NCBI RefSeq assembly: GCF_013003965.1
Contig: NZ_CP053069.1
Coordinates: 2,449,419-2,513,418 of the forward strand
DNA from: Usitatibacter rugosus
GTDB taxonomy: Bacteria; Pseudomonadota; Gammaproteobacteria; Burkholderiales; Usitatibacteraceae
Reading direction: 5' to 3'
Length of the DNA: 64,000 nt
The translations under genes were made by a program, and so were the position numbers. Positions 24,104-32,559 of the stretch are shown here, piece by piece. How positions within the stretch are numbered: the first letter of the stretch is position 1; each line of letters starts with the position of its first letter. The notes under the pieces were generated by a model that saw only the letters and a list, made by a program, of their open reading frames with translations, did no database searches and had not been told where the DNA came from.

Positions 24104-24448
24104 ATGAAAAGGCTGCTGAACAAGGAACGCCTGAAGGAAGAGAACCGCGAACACGCCGGCACGGGTGGCCGCAGCCAGGAAAATGGCGGACTCGGCTTCT
24201 CCCCCGCCTTCCTCGACTACGCGACCTTCGCCATCCACCTCTCGCGCTTCGCCGACGGCCAGCCTGCCCCCTTCCACCTGCTGGACGGCCTTCCGGACGA
24301 AGCGGTTCGCATGCGTGCTGCAGACGGCCGCGTGATCGCCGGCAAGGCCACGCTCATCTCCGGCTTCGTGCGCGGCGGCTTCTTCTATACCCGCAGCGCG
24401 GCGACCAAGCTCCTGCGCGAGTGGGACCGCAAATGCGAAACGGAGTGA
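24104..24448 (+). CDS. Small hypothetical protein
   Basis: A 114-residue soluble protein of unknown family. The first 30 residues are strongly charged (MKRLLNKERLKEENREHAGT). A compact region follows with FLDYATFAIHLSRFADG, LPDEAVRMRAADG and FVRGGFFYTRSAATKLLREW. GAAGGAGACCGCG gives a clear ribosome-binding site for ATG 24104; an in-frame GTG at 24074 lacks one. The 193-bp region upstream separates it from the small membrane protein, so it probably has its own promoter. Confidence 0.6.
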   Translation: MKRLLNKERLKEENREHAGTGGRSQENGGLGFSPAFLDYATFAIHLSRFADGQPAPFHLLDGLPDEAVRMRAADGRVIAGKATLISGFVRGGFFYTRSAATKLLREWDRKCETE

Positions 24449-24477
24449 GCGCGGAAGCGTCCATCGCCTGAGGTACG

Positions 24478-25419
24478 ATGCCGGGAATGACCCGGCCCAC
24501 GATCAAGCTCACCAAGCGGCCTCCGCCCGCGGAGGCACCCAAGGCTCCGCCCAAGCCTTCCGAATCACGCCCCAAGGCCACGAAGGCACGGCCAAAACCC
24601 GCCGCGGCACGTCCGAAGCCCGCATTCACGCCCCGCAGGCCTGAGGCCGCCCCGCCGCCGAAGCCGCGAGCGCCCGTCGTCGAGAATCCCGACGGTCCGC
24701 GCCTCTCGAAACGCATGAGCGAGCTGGGCCTCTGCTCGCGCCGCGAAGCCGACGAGTGGATCGAGAACGGCTGGGTGCTGGTGGACGGCAAGGTCGTCAC
24801 CACGCTCGGCGTGCGCGTCGCGCGCGACGCCAAGATCGAGATCGACCCGGCCGCCTCGCGCCACCAGAGCGAGCAGGTGACGATCCTCCTCAACAAGCCC
24901 GTGGGCTACGTCTCGGGACAACCCGAGGACGGCCATGAGCCGGCAATGGTGCTGATCAAGCCGGAGAATCGCTGGGAAGACGACCCGTCGCCCACGAAGT
25001 TCGTCCACGGCCACCTGCGCGGCCTCGCCCCGGCCGGCCGCCTCGACATCGATTCCACGGGGCTGCTCGTCTTCACGCAGGACGGCCGCGTGGCGAAGCG
25101 GTTGATCGGCGCCGACTCCGAGGTCGAGAAGGAATATCTCGTCCGCGTGCAGGGCACGCTCACCGAGGATCAACTCAAGCAGCTGCGCCACGGCATGGAG
25201 CTGGACGGCGTGAAGCTCAAGCCCGCGCAGGTGTCGTGGGCCAACGAGGACCAGCTGCGCTTCGCGCTGCGCGAAGGCCGCAAGCGCCAGATCCGCCGCA
25301 TGTGCGAAATGGTGGGCCTCGTGGTCACGGGCCTGAAGCGCGTGCGCACGGGCGGCGTTCCCCTTGGCAAGCTCCCTCCCGGGCAGTGGCGCTACCTGCG
25401 CCGCGAGGAGAAGTTTTGA
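24478..25419 (+). CDS. RsuA/RluB/RluF-family rRNA pseudouridine synthase
   Basis: A 313-residue pseudouridine synthase. Residues about 1-70 are a low-complexity Lys/Pro/Ala tail, absent from E. coli RluF and probably RNA-binding. An S4 domain follows ([20 protein letters not shown], about 75-130), then the catalytic domain with [16 protein letters not shown] and the catalytic aspartate in [13 protein letters not shown]. The C-terminal [16 protein letters not shown] is typical. It isomerises one uridine in ribosomal RNA. The GYVSGQPE variant suits the RluF-like branch but does not fix the position modified. Its TGA overlaps the TTG start of the MazG-like gene. Confidence 0.9.
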   Translation: MPGMTRPTIKLTKRPPPAEAPKAPPKPSESRPKATKARPKPAAARPKPAFTPRRPEAAPPPKPRAPVVENPDGPRLSKRMSELGLCSRREADEWIENGWVLVDGKVVTTLGVRVARDAKIEIDPAASRHQSEQVTILLNKPVGYVSGQPEDGHEPAMVLIKPENRWEDDPSPTKFVHGHLRGLAPAGRLDIDSTGLLVFTQDGRVAKRLIGADSEVEKEYLVRVQGTLTEDQLKQLRHGMELDGVKLKPAQVSWANEDQLRFALREGRKRQIRRMCEMVGLVVTGLKRVRTGGVPLGKLPPGQWRYLRREEKF

Positions 25420-25766
25420 GCGCGGGGCTGGAAGGGCTGCGCGACGCGCTGCGCCAGTTCGCGGCCGATCGCGACTGGGATCAATTCCATTCGCCCAAGA
25501 ATCTCGCGATGGCGCTCTCCGTGGAATCCGCGGAGCTGCTCGAGATCTTCCAGTGGCTCACGGAAGAGCAGAGCAAGAACCTTTCCGCCGATGCCAAGGC
25601 CAAGGCGGCCGACGAGATCGCGGATGTCCTCCTGTACCTGGTTCGCATCGCCGACAAGCTCGGCATCGATCCCGTTGCCGCCGCGCGCCGCAAGATGATC
25701 GCGAACGCGCAGAAGTATCCCGCCGACAAGGCCCGCGGCAACAACAAGAAGTACACCGAGCTCTAG
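25416..25766 (+). CDS. MazG-like nucleotide pyrophosphohydrolase
   Basis: A 116-residue all-alpha NTP pyrophosphatase of the MazG-like/RS21-C6 type. The metal-binding ExxE and ExxD elements are visible in [13 protein letters not shown] and [13 protein letters not shown]. Such proteins hydrolyse (d)NTPs, often non-canonical ones, to nucleoside monophosphates and pyrophosphate. I choose TTG 25416, preceded by GAGGAG, because it gives the family length; no ATG or GTG fits. It overlaps the pseudouridine synthase stop, and its own TAG overlaps the GTG of the next gene. The three genes are thus strongly coupled. Confidence 0.85.
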   Translation: MSAGLEGLRDALRQFAADRDWDQFHSPKNLAMALSVESAELLEIFQWLTEEQSKNLSADAKAKAADEIADVLLYLVRIADKLGIDPVAAARRKMIANAQKYPADKARGNNKKYTEL

Positions 25767-26923
25767 TGGGCGACGCCCTCGTCGTCGACTGGAGCGAAGA
25801 CGGCCAGGAGCGCTCCGCGGCCTGGCGCTCCGAGCGCGGCGCCCCACCCCCGGAGCAGCTCGCCATCGTCGACGATCGCATCACGGCGGACGAAGCGTAC
25901 GGGCTCGCGTGCCAGGGCATCGCGCTGCTGTGGCGCGGCGATTTCCAGAATGCCCGGCAGATGCTGACCGCGCTCGCACACCGCGCCGACAAGCCGCCTC
26001 GCAAAGCGGCCAAGCCCGGCAAGCCGAAGGCACCCGCGGATGCGTTCAACCTCGCGCGCCAGGCGCGGGCCCAGCGCGCGCGAACGCTCGGCATGCTCCT
26101 CATCCCGCTCGAGGCCGATTTCGCGATTCCGCTGCGCCGCGCACCCGATATCCGCGAAGCCTGTCTCGAAGCCTACGGGTCGGCAACTCAGGAGGCCTCG
26201 GTCGTATCCCTGCGCGAGCTGCTGGGCGTCATCGGCGCCCACGAATGGCGTCGGCGCGGCATCGAGCTGCACGGGATGAAGATCCATCCGCACTACGGTG
26301 TGTTCGCCCCGGTGCGCAGCGAATATGTCGATCTCGTCGCGAAGATGTCCTTCCCGCCCGTTGCCGCGACGCACTCGGTCGCTTTCGATATCGGAACGGG
26401 CACCGGCGTGATCGCTGCCGTGCTTGCAAAGCGCGGAATGCAGCGCGTGGTCGCGACCGACCTGGACCCCCGGGCGCTCGCGTGCGCGCGCGAGAACGTG
26501 CAACGGCTCGGGTTCGGCGCGAATGTCGATGTGGTCCAGGCCGATCTCTTCCCCGAAGGCCGAGCCGCCGTGGTCGTCTGCAACCCGCCCTGGGTTCCCG
26601 CGCGGCCCAGCTCTCCGCTGGAGCACGGCATCTACGATCCCGAGAGCCGCATGCTGAAGGGCTTCCTGGGGGGACTGCCCTCGCATCTCGAGGACGGTGG
26701 CGAAGGCTGGCTCATCCTCTCGGATCTCGCGGAGCACCTCGGCCTTCGCAAGCGCGAGGACCTTCTCGCGCTCTTCGAGGCCGCCGGCCTGAAGGCGATC
26801 GACCGCATGGACATCCGGCCGAAGCATCCCAAAGCCTCCGATGCGAACGATCCGTTGCACGCGGCCCGGAAGCTCGAGGTGACCTCTCTCTGGCGGCTGG
26901 TGCCCAAGACCCCCGGCGTGTAG
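25766..26923 (+). CDS. Class I SAM-dependent methyltransferase
   Basis: A 385-residue protein. The N-terminal 180 residues are family-specific and include a Lys/Pro-rich linker (PPRKAAKPGKPKAPADAF). The methyltransferase core follows: motif I VAFDIGTGTGVIAAVLAKRG, VVATDLDPRALACARENV, and the NPPW catalytic motif (VVVCNPPWVP), typical of N-methyltransferases of the PrmC/RlmG group. The substrate is probably a protein or rRNA amide/amine, but this is not settled. GTG 25766 overlaps the preceding TAG. Coupling with a pseudouridine synthase makes an RNA target attractive, though that is inference. Confidence 0.8.
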   Translation: MGDALVVDWSEDGQERSAAWRSERGAPPPEQLAIVDDRITADEAYGLACQGIALLWRGDFQNARQMLTALAHRADKPPRKAAKPGKPKAPADAFNLARQARAQRARTLGMLLIPLEADFAIPLRRAPDIREACLEAYGSATQEASVVSLRELLGVIGAHEWRRRGIELHGMKIHPHYGVFAPVRSEYVDLVAKMSFPPVAATHSVAFDIGTGTGVIAAVLAKRGMQRVVATDLDPRALACARENVQRLGFGANVDVVQADLFPEGRAAVVVCNPPWVPARPSSPLEHGIYDPESRMLKGFLGGLPSHLEDGGEGWLILSDLAEHLGLRKREDLLALFEAAGLKAIDRMDIRPKHPKASDANDPLHAARKLEVTSLWRLVPKTPGV

Positions 26924-26997
26924 TCCCTGTCCGGCATCTTTCGGGGTCCGTGCGCGGGATGATCACCCGCACACATAACCCTCCAGGGAGAGCACAA

Positions 26998-27156
26998 ATG
27001 TCCATTTCAATGATCCTGCTGATCATCCTGATCCTGATTCTGGTCGGCGCGATTCCCGCCTGGCCGCACAGCCGCAGCTGGGGCTATGGCCCGAGCGGCG
27101 GCCTGGGCCTCGTCGTGCTCATCCTCGTCATCCTGCTGCTGATGGGCAAGATCTGA
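26998..27156 (+). CDS. DUF3309 small membrane protein
   Basis: A 52-residue protein with the DUF3309 pattern: an N-terminal helix (SMILLIILILILVGAIPAWP), a short HSRSWGYGPSGG turn, and a second helix (LGLVVLILVILLLMGKI). CAGGGAGAGC precedes ATG 26998. Function is unknown; such proteins are common and strongly expressed in many proteobacteria. It appears monocistronic, with a large hairpin downstream. Confidence 0.88.
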   Translation: MSISMILLIILILILVGAIPAWPHSRSWGYGPSGGLGLVVLILVILLLMGKI

Positions 27157-27180
27157 CGCAGATTCGCTGACGGTTTTAAC

Positions 27181-27227
27181 TCGCGAAGCATCCTCGCCCG
27201 CTCGGGCGAGGATGTATCATTTCGCGA
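27181..27227. terminator. Large nested hairpin between DUF3309 and the ABC importer operon
   Basis: The inner stem is perfect: CATCCTCGCCCG (27189-27200) pairs with CGGGCGAGGATG (27203-27214). Outer arms TCGCGAA (27181-27187) and TTCGCGA (27221-27227) also pair. There is no T tract. It may stabilise or end the DUF3309 transcript, or, as it ends 2 bp before ATG 27230, control translation of the binding-protein gene. Confidence 0.5.
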
Positions 27228-27229
27228 CC

Positions 27230-28822
27230 ATGCGCCCCCTCCTCCCGCTGTCCCTCGCTGCATCGCTCCTCCTCGCCGCACCCGCGCTCGCCAAGACGCC
27301 CGCCGACACCTTCGTGATCGCGGCCAACATGAGCCAGATGATCACGCTCGACCCCGCGGCGATCAACGAAAGCTTCGCCTCCGGCTTCGTGCGCAATGCG
27401 TGTGACGCGCTGATCGCGCAGGATCCCAACGATGCAGCAAAGCTGGTTCCCGGCGTCGCCGAGAGCTGGACCGTCTCGCCCGATTCGACGACCTACACGC
27501 TGAAGGTCCGCAAGGGCCTCAAGTTCGCCTCCGGCAACCCGGTCACGGCGGAGGACATCGTGTGGTCGATCAAGCGCAACCTCACGTTGAACCTCGCCAA
27601 CGCGCAGCGCCTGCGCGAATGGGACATCACGAAGGACAACGTGGACGCGGTCGTCCAGGTGGTCGACTCGCAGACGCTCCGCGTGAAGCCGACGCGCGCC
27701 TGGTCGCCGAACCTCTTCCTGTTCGCCTTCACCGACTTCCGCGTGGCGCCGATCCTCGACCGCAAGGAAATCCTCAAGAACGAGGTGAACGGCGACCTCG
27801 GCAACAAATGGCTCACGACGCACACGGCGTGCCTCGGGGCTTTCCGCGTCACGACGTGGCGGCCGCAGGACATGCTGATCATGGAGAGGAACGACGGCTA
27901 CTGGCGCCGGAAGGTCGCGATGAAGCGCGTCGTGCTCCGCCACGTGCCCGAGGCCGGGGCGCAGCGCCTGCTGCTCGAGCAAGGTGACGTCGATACCGCG
28001 AACGACATCGATCCCGCGGACTTCAAGGCGCTCGAAGGCAACCCGAACGTGAAGATCGACTACAGCCCGAGCCTCGGCATCCGCTACATGATGTTCAACA
28101 TGTCGGACCCGCGCTTCCAGAACCCGAAGCTGTTCCAGGCGTTCCGCTACCTGTTCGACTACAAGGGCCTCGAGGAGACGCTGCTCAAGAACGACTCCGA
28201 GGCGCGGCAAAGCCCGGTGCCCACCGGCGTCTTCGGCGCGCTGCCCAAGAGCTACATGCCGTACAAGCTCGACCTCGACCGCGCGAAGAAGCTCCTCGCC
28301 GAAGCGGGCTACCCGAACGGCTTCTCCGCCGAGCTCTCGGTGCTGAACAACTTCCCCTACCCCGACCTCGCACAGCACCTGCAGCAGAACGCCGACAAGG
28401 TGGGCGTGAAGCTGAAGATCACGCAGATGATCGGGGCGCAGCTCTACCAGAAGGCGAGGGCGCGCAAGTTCGAGCTGTACATGGCCGGCTACGGGTTCAA
28501 CTATCCGGACGCCAACAACATCATGCTTCGCCACGCCTACAACGCGGACAACACCGACAAGTCGAACGACACCATCTCCATCGCCTGGAGAGCCGGCTGG
28601 GATCCGGGGCCGTGGATCAACGACACGATCCGCGCCGCCCAGCTCGAGCGCGACCAGGCAAAGCGCAAGGCCATGTACGAAGAGCTGCAGCGCCGGCACA
28701 ACGCCGCCTCGCCGATCATCTATCTCTTCCAGCGCCTCTCGGTGAACGCGGTGGGCAAGAACGTGAGCGCGTATCACCACACGCTCGTCGGGGACGACTA
28801 TTCCAGCGTCGAGAAGCGCTGA
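27230..28822 (+). CDS. Dpp/Opp-type ABC transporter substrate-binding protein
   Basis: A 530-residue family-5 extracellular solute-binding protein with a signal peptide (MRPLLPLSLAASLLLAAPAL). Family marks are LVPGVAESWTVSPDSTTYTL, KVRKGLKFASGNPVTAEDIV, ALIAQDP near the N-terminus and LDRAKKLLAEAGYPNG. Such proteins bind di- or oligopeptides, or sometimes nickel or glycosides, for an ABC importer. Permease and ATPase genes follow directly. I start at ATG 27230, since the upstream ATG 27212 lies inside the hairpin. The cargo is unknown; downstream M81 and S12 hydrolases hint at peptide-like or amide-linked oligomers. Confidence 0.93.
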   Translation: MRPLLPLSLAASLLLAAPALAKTPADTFVIAANMSQMITLDPAAINESFASGFVRNACDALIAQDPNDAAKLVPGVAESWTVSPDSTTYTLKVRKGLKFASGNPVTAEDIVWSIKRNLTLNLANAQRLREWDITKDNVDAVVQVVDSQTLRVKPTRAWSPNLFLFAFTDFRVAPILDRKEILKNEVNGDLGNKWLTTHTACLGAFRVTTWRPQDMLIMERNDGYWRRKVAMKRVVLRHVPEAGAQRLLLEQGDVDTANDIDPADFKALEGNPNVKIDYSPSLGIRYMMFNMSDPRFQNPKLFQAFRYLFDYKGLEETLLKNDSEARQSPVPTGVFGALPKSYMPYKLDLDRAKKLLAEAGYPNGFSAELSVLNNFPYPDLAQHLQQNADKVGVKLKITQMIGAQLYQKARARKFELYMAGYGFNYPDANNIMLRHAYNADNTDKSNDTISIAWRAGWDPGPWINDTIRAAQLERDQAKRKAMYEELQRRHNAASPIIYLFQRLSVNAVGKNVSAYHHTLVGDDYSSVEKR

Positions 28823-28826
28823 GGCG

Positions 28827-29834
28827 CTGCGCGGGGCCCGCGGCTTCGCGCGCCTCGCCGCCACCGTCGCCTTCACGCTGCTGGGCCTCGCTGCCCTCAC
28901 GTTCTTCATCGGGCGCGTGATGCCGGTCGATCCGGTCACCGCGCTGGTGGGCGACCAGGCCGACCAGCAGACCTACCGCGCGGTCTATGAGCGCCTCGGC
29001 CTCGACAAGCCGATCGCGGTGCAGTTCGGCTACTACCTGCGCGACATCGCCACCGGCAATTTCGGCACGGCGATCACCACGGGCCACCCCGTCATCGAGG
29101 ACATCAAGCGCGTCTTCCCGGCCACGCTCGAGCTGGCCACGCTGGCGCTCCTGGGCGGCGTGCTGCTGGGCGTTCCGCTCGGTGTGGCGGCGGCGGTGTG
29201 GAAAGGACGCTGGGCCGACCACGTCGTGCGCTTCTTCGGGCTCGTCGGCTACTCGGTGCCGCATTTCTGGCTGGGACTCATTGCGCTCGTGATCTTCTAC
29301 GCGAAGCTCGGTTGGATCGGTGGCTCGGGGCGGCTGTCGCTCGGGTTCGTCGACGCCGTTCCAGACGTGACGGGGATGATCCTCGTGGACGCCCTGCTCG
29401 ACCGCAACACGGAGGTGTTCGTGGACGCGCTGCGACACATCGTGATGCCGGCGCTGATCCTCGCCACGACTTCCATGGCATATCTCAGCCGCATGACGCG
29501 AAGCTTCATGCTGGAGCAGCTGAGCCAGGAATACGTCGTCACCGCGCGCATCAAGGGCCTGTCGGAATGGGGAGTCACCTTCCACGCCTTCCGCAACATC
29601 GGCGTGCAGCTCCTCACGATCATCGTGCTCGCGTATGGCGGGCTGCTCGATGGCGCCGTGCTCACCGAGACGGTGTTCGGCTGGCCCGGCTTCGGCCAGT
29701 ACCTCACCTCGGGCCTGCTCGCCGGCGACATGAACGTGGTGCTCACGTGCACGCTGCTGGTGGGCGTGATCTTCCTCGCGTTGAACCTCCTGTCGGACGT
29801 GCTCTACCGCACTCTCGACCCGCGCACGCGATGA
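28827..29834 (+). CDS. DppB-type ABC transporter permease, apparent CTG start
   Basis: A binding-protein-dependent permease. First helix LAATVAFTLLGLAALTFFIG, then RVMPVDPVTALVGDQA, the RLGLDKPIAVQFGYYL loop and the EAA-like coupling loop YVVTARIKGLSEWGVTFHAF. Between the in-frame stop at 28764 and GTG 28917 there is no ATG, GTG or TTG, and starting at 28917 would delete helix one. CTG 28827, 4 bp past the binding-protein stop, gives about 335 residues and an intact helix one, so I use it; ATT 28800 is another option. A start-codon mutation or a base error are alternatives. The stop overlaps the next ATG (ATGA). Confidence 0.82.
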   Translation: MRGARGFARLAATVAFTLLGLAALTFFIGRVMPVDPVTALVGDQADQQTYRAVYERLGLDKPIAVQFGYYLRDIATGNFGTAITTGHPVIEDIKRVFPATLELATLALLGGVLLGVPLGVAAAVWKGRWADHVVRFFGLVGYSVPHFWLGLIALVIFYAKLGWIGGSGRLSLGFVDAVPDVTGMILVDALLDRNTEVFVDALRHIVMPALILATTSMAYLSRMTRSFMLEQLSQEYVVTARIKGLSEWGVTFHAFRNIGVQLLTIIVLAYGGLLDGAVLTETVFGWPGFGQYLTSGLLAGDMNVVLTCTLLVGVIFLALNLLSDVLYRTLDPRTR

Positions 29835-30718
29835 TCGCCTGGCTCACCGCCGAGGTTCCCGAGTCCACCGCGCAGGCGACGGCGCAAAGCGTGTGGCTGG
29901 GCGCGCGCCGGTTGCTGCGCAACCCGCTTGCGGTGGGCGGCTTCGCGGTGATCGTGGCGCTGGTGCTCGTGGCGATCTTCGCGCCGTGGATCGCGCCCTA
30001 CGATCCGTTCGACCAGTCGCTGACCCGCCGCCTGCTGCCGCCCAGCGCACAGCACTGGTTCGGCACCGATCAGGTAGGACGCGACCTCTTCAGCCGCGTC
30101 GTGTACGGCTCGCGCATCACGCTCTACATCGTGGTGCTGGTCGCGGTGATCGTGGCGCCGATCGGGCTGCTCATCGGCACCATCGCCGGTTACGCGGGCG
30201 GCAAGGTCGACGCGGTGCTGATGCGGCTCACGGACATCTTCCTGGCGTTCCCGGGCCTCGTGCTGGCGCTCGCCTTCGCGGCCGCGCTGGGACCGGGGCT
30301 CTTCAACGCCGTGATCGCGATCTCGCTTACCCATTGGCCGGGGTTCGCGCGCCTCGCGCGGGCGGAGACGCTGATCGTGCGTTCCTCCGACTACATCGCC
30401 GCGAGCCGCCTCCAAGGAGCATCGGCCACGCGCATCGTGCTGCGCCACGTGATCCCGATGTGCATCCCGTCGGTGATCGTGCGCACCACGCTCAGCATGG
30501 CCGGCGTGATCCTCACCGCGGCCGGGCTGGGCTTCCTGGGCCTCGGTGCGCAGCCGCCGTCGCCGGAATGGGGCGCGATGCTGGCGGCGGGACGGCGCTT
30601 CCTCATCGACAACTGGTGGATGGCGACCTTCCCCGGCCTCGCGATCCTGCTGGTGAGCCTCGCCTTCAACCTGCTGGGCGATGGGCTGCGCGACGTGCTC
30701 GACCCGAGGAACGAGTGA
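29831..30718 (+). CDS. DppC-type ABC transporter permease
   Basis: A 295-residue second permease subunit. The OppC/DppC N-terminal pattern is visible (RRLLRNPLAVGGFAVIVALV, FAPWIAPYDPFDQ), then HWFGTDQVGRDLFSRVVYGS and RITLYIVVLVAVIVAPIGLL. The coupling loop is SDYIAASRLQGASATRIVLR. About six transmembrane helices are predicted. With the preceding permease it forms the membrane channel of the importer. ATG 29831 overlaps the previous stop, and its TGA overlaps the ATG of the ATPase gene, showing one translationally coupled operon. Confidence 0.93.
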   Translation: MIAWLTAEVPESTAQATAQSVWLGARRLLRNPLAVGGFAVIVALVLVAIFAPWIAPYDPFDQSLTRRLLPPSAQHWFGTDQVGRDLFSRVVYGSRITLYIVVLVAVIVAPIGLLIGTIAGYAGGKVDAVLMRLTDIFLAFPGLVLALAFAAALGPGLFNAVIAISLTHWPGFARLARAETLIVRSSDYIAASRLQGASATRIVLRHVIPMCIPSVIVRTTLSMAGVILTAAGLGFLGLGAQPPSPEWGAMLAAGRRFLIDNWWMATFPGLAILLVSLAFNLLGDGLRDVLDPRNE

Positions 30719-31554
30719 TGGATCCGATCCTGCGCGTCGAGGACCTTCGCGTCAGCTTCGACACGCCCCGGGGTGTCGTCCAAGCGGTGCGCGGCATCGG
30801 CTTCGAAGTCGGCCGCGAACGCGTGGGCCTCGTGGGCGAGTCGGGCTCGGGCAAGTCGATGACCGGGCGCGCGATCCTGCGCATCACGCCGCGCGCGGCC
30901 ACCGTGACCGCGGGCAAGCTGGAGCTGCAGGGCGAGAACCTGCTCGCGGCCGATGCGAAGCGCATGCGGCAGATCCGCGGGCGCCACGCGTCGATGATCC
31001 TGCAGGACCCGAAGTTCTCGCTGAATCCCGTGATGCGCGTGGGCACGCAGGTCGCCGAGTCGTTCCTCGTCCATCACAAGGCGACGAAGGCCCAGGCGCG
31101 CGAGCGAGCGCTCGAGATGCTGGCGCAGGTGCGCATCCGCGACCCGAAGCGCGTCTACGACCTCTATCCGCACGAGGTCTCCGGCGGCATGGGCCAGCGC
31201 ATCATGATCGCGATGATGCTGATCCCGGAGCCGGCGCTGCTGATCGCCGACGAGATCACCTCCGCGCTCGATGTCACCGTACGGACGCAGGTGCTGGCGA
31301 TCCTGGACGACCTCGTCACGCAGCGCGGCCTCGGCCTGCTCTTCATCAGCCATGACTTGAACCTCGTCGCCACCTTCTGCGACCGCGTGCTGGTGATGTA
31401 TGCCGGGCGGATCGTGGAGTCGTGCAAGGCCAACGAGCTTGAGCATGCGAAGCATCCCTACACACGCGGGCTGCTCGAATCGATGCCGCGGCTGGAAGCC
31501 CCTCGCGAGCGCCTGGCCGTGCTGCAGCGCGACCCCGCCTGGCTGGAGGCCTAG
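30718..31554 (+). CDS. DppD-type ABC transporter ATP-binding protein
   Basis: A 278-residue ATPase subunit. Walker A GESGSGKSMTGR, Q-loop MILQDPKFSLNP, signature SGGMGQR, Walker B LLIADEITSALDVT and switch histidine ISHDLN are all present. At 278 residues it is shorter than E. coli DppD (about 330) and lacks most of the C-terminal oligopeptide/HPY extension with its Fe-S cysteines, ending soon after PYTRGLLESMPRLEAPRERL. It should pair with the DppF-type ATPase encoded 3 bp downstream to energise import. Confidence 0.93.
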   Translation: MDPILRVEDLRVSFDTPRGVVQAVRGIGFEVGRERVGLVGESGSGKSMTGRAILRITPRAATVTAGKLELQGENLLAADAKRMRQIRGRHASMILQDPKFSLNPVMRVGTQVAESFLVHHKATKAQARERALEMLAQVRIRDPKRVYDLYPHEVSGGMGQRIMIAMMLIPEPALLIADEITSALDVTVRTQVLAILDDLVTQRGLGLLFISHDLNLVATFCDRVLVMYAGRIVESCKANELEHAKHPYTRGLLESMPRLEAPRERLAVLQRDPAWLEA

Positions 31555-31557
31555 GCG

Positions 31558-32337
31558 ATGGCCATGCTCGACATCCGCCACCTGCGAGTCGCCTTCGGGC
31601 AGGACGACCGGCGCCTGCTCGCCGTGGACGACGTGAGCCTGGCCATCGAGCCGGGCGAATCGTACGGACTGGTCGGCGAATCGGGATGCGGCAAGTCCAC
31701 GCTGCTGCGCGCGGTCTCCGGGCTCAACGACGCCTGGGACGGCGAAGTCTGGGCCGAAGGCGAACGGCTCGGAGCGCACCGCTCGCTCGCGCAGCGCCGC
31801 AAAGTCCAGATGGTGTTCCAGGATCCGTACGGATCGCTCCATCCGCGCCACACCATCGACGCGATCCTGCGCGAGCCCATCGCCGTGCACGGACTGGGCG
31901 ATGCCGCGGGACGGATCCTGCGTGCGCTGGAGCAGGTCGGCCTCGGCTCGCAATACCGCTTCCGCTATCCGCACCAGCTCTCGGGCGGCCAGCGCCAGCG
32001 CGTGGCGATCGCGCGCGCGATGATCCTCGAGCCGAAGATCCTGCTGCTGGACGAGCCCACCTCGGCGCTCGACGTCTCCATCCAGTCGGAAGTCCTGAAC
32101 CTGCTCGCCGACCTCCGGCGCGACCGCGGCCTCACGTACCTGCTCGTGAGCCACGACCTCGCCGTGGTGGCGCATCTTTGTTCGCGCGTCGGATTCATCC
32201 ACGAGGGCAAGCTCGTCGAGGTGGTCGCCACGGAGCGCCTGCGCGCCGGCGAAGTCTCGCAGCCCTACAGCCGTCGCTTCATTGAAGCGAGCCGCGGGTA
32301 CGATCGAGCCATGGCCGCATCCTGGGAGGAAGCATGA
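31558..32337 (+). CDS. DppF-type ABC transporter ATP-binding protein
   Basis: A 259-residue second ATPase. Walker A GESGCGKSTLLRAV, Q-loop MVFQDPYGSLHPRHTI, signature SGGQRQRVAIARAM, Walker B LLLDEPTSALDVS and switch LVSHDLAVV are intact. It also lacks a long C-terminal extension. ATG 31558 is 3 bp after the DppD-type gene; ATG 31564 is an alternative. It closes the transporter set. A 35-bp inverted repeat separates it from the next hydrolase gene, so the latter may or may not be on the same transcript. Confidence 0.92.
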   Translation: MAMLDIRHLRVAFGQDDRRLLAVDDVSLAIEPGESYGLVGESGCGKSTLLRAVSGLNDAWDGEVWAEGERLGAHRSLAQRRKVQMVFQDPYGSLHPRHTIDAILREPIAVHGLGDAAGRILRALEQVGLGSQYRFRYPHQLSGGQRQRVAIARAMILEPKILLLDEPTSALDVSIQSEVLNLLADLRRDRGLTYLLVSHDLAVVAHLCSRVGFIHEGKLVEVVATERLRAGEVSQPYSRRFIEASRGYDRAMAASWEEA

Positions 32338-32381
32338 CTCGAGCTAGGGCTGGAGTGGGCGAGCGGCGAATTTTGAACGGC

Positions 32382-32520
32382 GAGGAAGGGGAGGAAAAGC
32401 GGAGGAAGGGAAGGAAATCATTGAATAAGATTGACGCACCCACATTCTCGAACCCAGGCGACGCCCCCATTTCCCTTTCAGAGCCTTCCTTCCCTTCCTC
32501 TGCTTTTCCTCCCCTTCCTC
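32382..32520. repeat. Inverted repeat with 35-bp arms (one mismatch) and 69-bp loop
   Basis: The left arm, 32382-32416, begins GAGGAAGGGGAGGAAAAGC and ends GAGGAAGGGAAGGAA. The right arm, 32486-32520, is its reverse complement except for one base. The purine/pyrimidine-rich arms could form a very stable RNA stem or an extruded cruciform. It lies in the 222-bp gap between the importer ATPase and the MlrC-like gene, which otherwise has no gene. Confidence 0.85.
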
Positions 32521-32559
32521 CCCTTTAAAAAAGCCGTCCCCCCTAAGAAGACCTACCGA

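Noticed and set aside
28917-29834. Permease starting at GTG 28917
   Set aside because: Would remove the conserved first transmembrane helix, which is encoded in frame directly upstream.
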